Assembly: GCF_900176515.1 (NCBI RefSeq)
Contig: NZ_FWXV01000012.1
Location: 422,275 to 486,274, forward strand
Origin: Kibdelosporangium aridum
GTDB taxonomy: Bacteria; Actinomycetota; Actinomycetes; Mycobacteriales; Pseudonocardiaceae
Length of the DNA stretch: 64,000 nt
Direction of reading: 5' to 3'
Made by a program: the position numbers and the translations under genes
The notes under the pieces: model-generated
What the model was told of the DNA's origin: nothing
Seen by the model: the letters and a program-made list of their open reading frames with translations, nothing else
Database searches by the model: none
Shown here: in pieces, positions 58,704 through 64,000 of the stretch
Position numbering within the stretch: position 1 is the stretch's first letter
Layout: every line of letters begins with the position of its first letter

Positions 58704-59815
58704 GCCCCCGCCCGTCCAACCGGTTCGTCGGCGCCGTGGTGCTCGCGGTCGCCGTGGCCGAGGGAGTGCTGACCACGGTCGCCGAGGAGGACCCGCACGG
58801 GATCGTCCCGATCGCGATCGCCGTGCTCGCCCTCCTGGTGCGCGAACGCTGGCCGCTGCCGGCCTTCCTCGCGACCCTGCCGGCGGTGCTGTTCCCCGGC
58901 ACGATCGTTCCGGTGATCGTCGCCCTCTACGTGGTCTCCAGCCGCTATCGCGACTCGTGGCTCCTTACGGGGTGCGGGCTTCTCGCCTCGGCCGGCCTCG
59001 TCTTCCCGATGTCGGAGTTCGCTCCGTCGATCTGGGATTTCCACACACTGCTCGGCGTCATCTACTCCACGATGACCGCGCTCGCGCCGATCCTCCTCGG
59101 CCAGTTCCTGCTGTCCCAGCGCGAGCTGGCCCTGCGGCTGGAAGAGGTCAAGGAAGCACGGGAACACGAGCGGCGGCTCGACGCCGAGGCGATCCTGGCC
59201 CGCGAACGCAACCAGCTCGCTCGCGAAATGCACGACGTCGTCTCTCACCAGGTGAGCCTGATCGCGGTGCAGGCGAGTGCGCTCATGGTCAGCACCACGG
59301 ACCCCGACGCCAAGCAGGCGGCCGGGAACGTACGGCAGCTGTCGGTGAACACGCTCGACGAGCTGCGGCACATGGTGAACCTGCTGCGCGCCTCGGGCAC
59401 CCCGGCGACCGAGCTGACCCCGCAGCCCACGCTGACCGATCTCGAACGCCTCATCGGCAACAGCGCGATCGACGCCCAGTTGGTCGGCACCGCGCCCGAA
59501 GGACTCGAACCACCCGCGCAGCGGGCCATCTACCGCACCATCCAGGAAGCGCTGACCAACGTGCGCAAGCACGCTCCCGGCGCCAGCGCCACCGTCGAGA
59601 TCAGCCACGACGACACCGACCTGACCGTCACCGTCACCAACACCCGGCCCACCCGGCCGAACCTCGCCCTGCCCAGCGCACAGCACGGACTCGTCGGGCT
59701 GCATGAACGGGCCGCACTTCTCGGTGGAAAGCTCCACACCGGACCCATGCCCGACGGTGGCTTCCAGCTGCGGCTGCGGCTGCCGATCACGGCAGCCGGC
59801 ATCGCACACCGATGA
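58700..59815 (+). CDS. Sensor histidine kinase, HisKA_3 type
   Basis: ATG 58700. The 371-residue protein has five membrane helices in the first 140 residues and no large extracellular domain, so it may sense envelope or lipid state. The dimer domain follows with the phospho-His in QLAREMHDVVSHQVSLI (His about 178). The HATPase_c part has IQEALTNVRKHAPGAS (N box) and GLVGLHERAALLGGKL (G box). It phosphorylates the NarL-type regulator it overlaps. With the esterase/aminoacyl-PG synthase next door, an envelope-stress role is plausible but not shown. Confidence 0.93.
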   Translation: MSPRPSNRFVGAVVLAVAVAEGVLTTVAEEDPHGIVPIAIAVLALLVRERWPLPAFLATLPAVLFPGTIVPVIVALYVVSSRYRDSWLLTGCGLLASAGLVFPMSEFAPSIWDFHTLLGVIYSTMTALAPILLGQFLLSQRELALRLEEVKEAREHERRLDAEAILARERNQLAREMHDVVSHQVSLIAVQASALMVSTTDPDAKQAAGNVRQLSVNTLDELRHMVNLLRASGTPATELTPQPTLTDLERLIGNSAIDAQLVGTAPEGLEPPAQRAIYRTIQEALTNVRKHAPGASATVEISHDDTDLTVTVTNTRPTRPNLALPSAQHGLVGLHERAALLGGKLHTGPMPDGGFQLRLRLPITAAGIAHR

Positions 59816-59821
59816 TCGCGG

Positions 59822-61546
59822 CTAAAAGTGCTCGGAGAACTCGGCATACAACGGATCCCTCTGGACCAGCTCGTCATGAGAGCCGGCGGCCCGCACGGTT
59901 CCGTTGTCCAGCACCACGATCCGGTCCGCTTGCGTCACCGTCGACAGCCGATGTGCCACCACGAGCACCGTCATCGTCTTCGCCGCGGTCGCGACCACGT
60001 CCCTGATCGCCATCTCGTTCGCGGCGTCCAGCTGTGAGGTGATCTCGTCCAGCAGCAGCAACCGCGGACGGCTGATCAGCGCACGAGCAAGCGCGATCCG
60101 TTGCCGCTCACCGCCGGACAGGAAGTTGCCGCGATGCCCGACCGCTGTGTCCAGCCCGTCGGGCAGCCGCTCGACGAGCGAGTCAAGCCGCGTCTGCGCC
60201 ACCACGTCGCGAATCTCCTCTTCAGTCGCCTCCGGGCGGCCGTAGACGAGGTTCTCGCGCAACGACCCGGACAGCAGGGGCGCGTCCTGTTCGACGTAGC
60301 CGATGCCCGCACGCAGGCCAGCCAGATCCCAGTCCGCCAGGTCGCGGCCGTCCAGCCGGATGCGGCCGGAGTCCGGCTCGTGGAACCTCTCGATCAGTGC
60401 GAACAGCGTGGACTTCCCCGCACCGGAAGGGCCGACGAAGGCGGTCATGCCCAACGCGGGAACGTCGACACTCACGCCACGCAGGACCTCCGGCAGGTCG
60501 GGGCCGTAGCGGAACCGGACGTTCTCGAAGGCCAGGCGAGCTGCGCCCTGCCCCGCGACCTCGGTGCCACCGGTGCTGACCGGCTCGGCCGGCATCTGGT
60601 CGACCTCGCCCAGCCTGCGCACCGCGGCGAGCCCGACCTGCAGCCTGCTGCCGGCGTGCAGCAACTGCCCGATCGGCTCGTGCAGGTAGAACAGGAACAA
60701 CAGGAAAGCCACCAAAGTGGACAGCGGGATCGCACCGGTCGCGACCCGCGCGCCACCGATGCCGAGCACGGCGAGGAACGACGCCTGGACCGCGAGGCCA
60801 TTGGAGCCGTGCACCAGCGATTCCCACCACGCCGAACGGACACCGGCACGCCACGCGTTCTCGGTGCTGCGCTCGACCGCCGCGATCTCCCTCGCTTCGG
60901 CGCCGGCCGCCTTCACCGTGCGGAAGGCGCCGAGCACGCGCTCAAGCCGCGCAGCCGTCTCACCCACGGCGCTCTGGGCGGCGTGAGACGCCTTCTCGAT
61001 CATCGGCATCCCAGCCAGAGCGAGCAGGCCCACCACCAGGAGAACGGCCAGGGTGATTCCCAGCAGGACAACGTCCATCACACCCATCATCACAACCATC
61101 ACCACGGTCGTCACCGAGCCGGTGACCAGCGCGACGAGCGCGTGCGTGCACACCTCGCGCAACAACGTCGTGTCACCGGTGAACCGGGACAGCAGGTCCC
61201 CTGGCTCGGCGCGTTGCACCGCGGGCACGCGCACCGAGAGCAGCCGCCTGGCCAGCCGTTTCCTGGCGACCAACACGACCGACTCGGCGGCACGTTCGAG
61301 CAGGAAGTCACCGACCATCGCGATCGCGGCACCGGCCAGCGCCAGGCCGACCAGCAACGCCAGCAGACCGGCGATCCCGTCACCTGAGCCCAGCCGGTCC
61401 ACCAGCGCCTTGGCCGCAAGCGGCTGCGCGGCGGCGGCAAGGCCGCTCAGCAGGACAAGTGTCCCTCCAAAAAGGATGGTGCGCCGCTGCGGTCTGGCGT
61501 ACCCCAGAAGCGTTCGCCAGGTCGCGCGGTCAATCGGGGTGCGCAC
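59822..61546 (-). CDS. ABC exporter, fused membrane and ATPase domains
   Basis: The start is GTG 61546 (MRTPIDRATWRTLLGYARPQ). The 574-residue protein has six membrane helices (1-310), then the ATPase: Walker A VGPSGAGKSTLFAL, Q-loop GYVEQDAPLL, the signature NFLSGGERQRIAL, Walker B RLLLLDEITSQLD and the His switch VVAHRLSTV. It is a half-transporter of the MsbA/lipid-and-drug exporter kind and would work as a homodimer. It converges with the histidine kinase (6 bp between stops). The transported compound is unknown. Confidence 0.93.
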   Translation of the reverse strand: MRTPIDRATWRTLLGYARPQRRTILFGGTLVLLSGLAAAAQPLAAKALVDRLGSGDGIAGLLALLVGLALAGAAIAMVGDFLLERAAESVVLVARKRLARRLLSVRVPAVQRAEPGDLLSRFTGDTTLLREVCTHALVALVTGSVTTVVMVVMMGVMDVVLLGITLAVLLVVGLLALAGMPMIEKASHAAQSAVGETAARLERVLGAFRTVKAAGAEAREIAAVERSTENAWRAGVRSAWWESLVHGSNGLAVQASFLAVLGIGGARVATGAIPLSTLVAFLLFLFYLHEPIGQLLHAGSRLQVGLAAVRRLGEVDQMPAEPVSTGGTEVAGQGAARLAFENVRFRYGPDLPEVLRGVSVDVPALGMTAFVGPSGAGKSTLFALIERFHEPDSGRIRLDGRDLADWDLAGLRAGIGYVEQDAPLLSGSLRENLVYGRPEATEEEIRDVVAQTRLDSLVERLPDGLDTAVGHRGNFLSGGERQRIALARALISRPRLLLLDEITSQLDAANEMAIRDVVATAAKTMTVLVVAHRLSTVTQADRIVVLDNGTVRAAGSHDELVQRDPLYAEFSEHF

Positions 61547-61957
61547 GGTAAAACAACTCCGTCTTCTCTGTTCGTGGCTGAAATCACGATCCGGGCAGGC
61601 GAAACGCCGCCGCGGACCGGCTCCACGAGCATCAGCCACGCCGCACGTCCCACGGCACCGGCGAACCAGCTGGACCTTCCAGCCAGGTGACCTGGTAACA
61701 CCCCGCCAGCTGGGGGATGACGAAACACTGTGGACGTGACCGGACACATCCGCGGCCATGGGAGTGTCCACAATGGCCCTGCGGACAGTAGGCTTCCTGT
61801 CCGTCAAGCCGCTTCATGAAGCACGGTCACATGAACTCGCTGCTCCTCATGATCGCGATCGCCATCGCGGTCCGTCGGCTTGGTCAACGAACAGTCGATC
61901 AAGATCGCGCTGAACACCCAGGCGATGTTGTACGCGATCCTGCGCTGGCATCGCGAA
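61547..61957. other. 411-bp region upstream of ABC exporter
   Basis: Frames run through on both strands, but all give basic shadow sequence. A short run 61816-61880 reads MKHGHMNSLLLMIAIAIAVR with no further frame. No operator palindrome of good quality is seen, although TGTGGAC (61729) and GTCCACA (61766) form a loose inverted pair. Confidence 0.4.
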
Positions 61958-62341
61958 CTACTCCGCCGACACCATGACGGGGGTGAAGACGTTGACGAGG
62001 TTGCCGTCAGGGTCGCGAAACAGCAGCGAGCGGTTGCCCCAGGGCATCGTGGTGGGTTCGTTGACGAAGTCCTCGACGAAGCCGGTCAGGTTCTGGTGCA
62101 CGCTATCCACGTCGTCGACGAGGAACTCGAGGATGACGCTGCGGTTGTCGGCCGGGTGTGCGGAGCCAGGCGCGAACAGAGGGACGGTGCGGGTACTGGC
62201 GATCGCGAGGGTGGCCGAGGTGGTCCTGAGCTCAGCGAAGTCCTCGTTGGCCCAGCTCGCCCGCACGGCGGTGACGCGCTCGTAGAAGTCCACGAGGCGG
62301 GCGACGTCGCCGGTGATGATGCGGATCGAGACGAAGTCCAT
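61958..62341 (-). CDS. VOC/glyoxalase-like protein
   Basis: ATG 62341 with AGGAG upstream gives 127 residues. MDFVSIRIITGDVARLVDFY is the usual first VOC strand and helix. The second half gives VILEFLVDDVDSVHQNLTGF and RSLLFRDPDGNLVNVFTP, the R-D-P-D-G-N-x-x-x-x-F closing motif. The position of metal ligands is only partly met, so the activity is unclear. It stands divergent to a WYL regulator (start 62433) and is the probable target. Confidence 0.88.
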   Translation of the reverse strand: MDFVSIRIITGDVARLVDFYERVTAVRASWANEDFAELRTTSATLAIASTRTVPLFAPGSAHPADNRSVILEFLVDDVDSVHQNLTGFVEDFVNEPTTMPWGNRSLLFRDPDGNLVNVFTPVMVSAE

Positions 62342-62432
62342 GGGTTGTCTCCTGGTCGTCGAAGGCTTGTGACCGCACGCTAAGACGGATACCGGACAGA
62401 ATCCGCCCGGTATCCAGGGGAGACTTTTGGGC

Positions 62433-63434
62433 GTGTCCCGACCTGTTGCTCGCGTGCTCACCCTGCTGGAACTGCTGCAGTCGGGCGGTATCCGGACCGT
62501 GGCCGAACTCGCCGACCGGCTCGACGTCGACGAGCGCACGGTGCGGCGCTATGTCGACCACCTCATTGACCTCGACGTGCCCGTCGAGTCGGTGCGCGGC
62601 CGTTACGGCGGCTACCGGCTCGCCTCCGGTTACCGCATGCCTCCGCTCATGCTGAGCGACGATGAAGCCCTCGCCGTGCTGCTCGGGCTGGTCGCGGGTC
62701 AGCGTGTCGGCTTGATGACGGCCACGGGCACGGCGAGCGAGACTGCGGCGGCCAAGATCCGGCGAGTGCTACCCGAGCGGCTCGGCCGCAGACTCGACGC
62801 CGTGCTCGGCTCCCTCGCCTTCACCGCTCCGCCCGGCGAGTCAACCTCCCCCCAGACCGTCGTCCTGCTCACGATCGCCGACGCGGTGAGCCATCACCGG
62901 CCGGTCTCGATCCGGTACACCGCCGCCGACGGCCGGCGCAGCGAACGCACGTTCCACCCGTACGGGCTCGTCGCCCACTCAGGCAGGTGGTACGTGACGG
63001 GTGCCGATCCCGCAATCGGCGAGGACCGGACGTTCCGGCTGGATCGCATCGCCGGTGCGAGAACCCTGCCCGGCTCTTTCGAGCCGCCCGCCGGACTCGA
63101 TCCGGCGCAGCGCGTCCTGTCACGGCTCGCCACGGCTCCATACCGGCATGAGGTGTCCCTGTGGGTCCAGGGGACGACCCAGCAGATCCGCACCCGGCTT
63201 CCCGCCAGCGTCGCGATCGTGGCAGAGTCGCCGCCCACGAGTAGCGCGGACGCGGAGACCACGTGCTGGTCCCGTGTCGAACTGCGCACGGAACGGCTCG
63301 ACTGGCTGCCCGCCGTACTCGCGTCACTGGACCTGCCATTCGTCATCGAGCGACCGGACGAGCTGCGCGACCTCGTCATGGCACTGGCTGGCCGACTCAC
63401 GCATTCAGCCCGGCGACGTCCGCCCCGCGGATGA
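62433..63434 (+). CDS. WYL-domain transcriptional regulator (HTH_11)
   Basis: I start at GTG 62433 (MSRPVARVLTLLELLQSGGI), with GGGGAG upstream; a TTG at 62427 is possible. The 333-residue protein has an HTH_11 DNA-binding part, RTVAELADRLDVDERTVRRY, a WYL domain with RTFHPYGLVAHSGRWYVTGA (about 165-185) and a C-terminal WCX extension. WYL proteins bind nucleotides or other ligands and are either activators or repressors. It is divergent from the VOC gene, 91 bp between starts. Confidence 0.92.
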   Translation: MSRPVARVLTLLELLQSGGIRTVAELADRLDVDERTVRRYVDHLIDLDVPVESVRGRYGGYRLASGYRMPPLMLSDDEALAVLLGLVAGQRVGLMTATGTASETAAAKIRRVLPERLGRRLDAVLGSLAFTAPPGESTSPQTVVLLTIADAVSHHRPVSIRYTAADGRRSERTFHPYGLVAHSGRWYVTGADPAIGEDRTFRLDRIAGARTLPGSFEPPAGLDPAQRVLSRLATAPYRHEVSLWVQGTTQQIRTRLPASVAIVAESPPTSSADAETTCWSRVELRTERLDWLPAVLASLDLPFVIERPDELRDLVMALAGRLTHSARRRPPRG

Positions 63435-63657
63435 CCGCTATCAGCACAGCCCCATGCCGGTCAGCCCCGAACCTCTCCGGCGCAGGACCTGGCCTGTTCG
63501 ATTGATCTGCGGGGCAGCGGGCGCCAGTGCCGCGATTCGACATCCTCATCGGCATGTGCGGACATCGGCCTGATCAACCGGCACGCTCCATCAGCGACAT
63601 GAGAGGGGACGTCTCGTTGATGATGTGGCTACCGTCGATCTCGGCGGCGACGCCGTG

Positions 63658-64000
63658 TCATGGCATTGCGTTTCGGTCTGGCTCCGCGTCCAGCCACCCG
63701 AAGTGGCGAGCGGTGTTCGCCAGGATGTCCATCAGCTGTGGTGCGATACCGAACCGTTCGCGGTTGATCGTCAGGCTGTCCGCGAGGTCACCATGCGACG
63801 TGCGTTCGGTGGCCGCCTTCCAGTCCGCCAGCATCTCAAGCAGGTCGACCAGGGTCATGCCGTTGATCCCGTCGGCAAAGTGCTCTGGGTGATGACGGTT
63901 GTGCGCGTAGTGGTGTCGCAGCCCCTCGCCCATCGCGTCGACCAGGGTCCGATGCTCCACGCTGCCGTAGGTCGTGGCGCGCAGTTGCGGCACGACCTCG
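63658..64000 (-). CDS. DUF5662-family protein, partial
   Basis: The minus-strand frame enters from the right edge and ends at 63658. It reads GEGLRHHYAHNRHHPEHFAD, then GMTLVDLLEMLADWKAATER and THGDL-like (TSHGDLADSLTIN) pieces, the DUF5662 pattern with its His-rich HHYAHNRHHPEH motif, possibly metal-binding as in HD-like domains. A GTG at 63993 could be a start, but upstream codons stay in frame and the family normally has 40-60 more residues before this block. I treat it as cut by the window end. Function is unknown. Confidence 0.75.
   Translation of the reverse strand, partial: EVVPQLRATTYGSVEHRTLVDAMGEGLRHHYAHNRHHPEHFADGINGMTLVDLLEMLADWKAATERTSHGDLADSLTINRERFGIAPQLMDILANTARHFGWLDAEPDRNAMP

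Noticed and set aside
61816..61957. Short membrane peptide MKHGHMNSLLLMIAIAIAVR
   Set aside because: It has no conserved downstream frame and no evidence of translation beyond the hydrophobic run.

Overview
The window is high-GC DNA with actinomycete gene style: GTG and TTG starts, dense TetR, MarR and AsnC regulators, ricin-B-tailed secreted enzymes, a Tat-exported glycosidase, a tRNA-Pro(GGG)-type attachment sequence, and GlsB, Spo0M and aminoacyl-phosphatidylglycerol synthase homologues. It looks like a filamentous actinomycete, perhaps Pseudonocardiaceae, but no rRNA or intact tRNA is present to fix the genus.

Region 1 (1-10.1 kb) is a regulator-plus-small-redox-enzyme block. It opens with the end of an S53-type peptidase. 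A TetR gene and a divergent HSL-type esterase share a perfect inverted repeat. An ATPase/acetyltransferase-like/HTH regulator starts inside the ruins of another alpha/beta hydrolase. A MarR gene, cupin, FMN reductase, quinone-oxidoreductase-like enzyme, second HSL esterase and SRPBCC protein follow. Three nearly identical 16-bp palindromes (4937, 6228, 6265) mark a likely MarR regulon. A broken MarR gene stands divergent to an NmrA-like gene.

Region 2 (10.2-16.7 kb) is a tight minus-strand operon of three secreted enzymes: a ricin-B/FN3 sugar dehydrogenase, a GH2 glycosidase and a GH76 endo-mannanase with ricin-B tail. It fits uptake of plant or microbial glycan.

Region 3 (17-29.9 kb) mixes intact oxidative and regulatory genes (P450, amidohydrolase, SDR, double AsnC, epimerase/TetR pair with mirror-image operators, VOC protein, TetR, CPBP protease) with a scrap heap: ISL3, P450, MFS pump, flavin monooxygenase, beta-lactamase-like hydrolase and OGG-fold glycosylase remnants.

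Region 4 (29.93-49.54 kb) lies between two 58-bp direct repeats that carry the 3' half of tRNA-Pro(GGG). It looks like a decayed integrative island with no integrase left. It holds a broken tyrosine-ammonia-lyase-like gene, a broken FAD monooxygenase and an intact AMP-ligase (a possible aryl-acid activating cluster) with a condensation-domain scar. It also holds a frameshifted DUF1996 protein with an internal duplication, IS110 and IS481/IS3-like scars, an ADP-ribosylglycohydrolase, an HTH/coiled-coil protein, a secreted lipase, an interrupted mhpB-like dioxygenase, and a KAP-like membrane ATPase with a small upstream gene.

Region 5 (49.5-64 kb) begins with a helicase remnant and then returns to ordinary, mostly intact envelope and stress genes: GlsB, Spo0M, membrane esterase plus aminoacyl-PG synthase, DUF418, a NarL-type two-component pair, an ABC exporter, a VOC protein with a divergent WYL regulator, and a DUF5662 gene cut by the window end.

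All calls are from reading the sequence and remembered family motifs; no database search was run.
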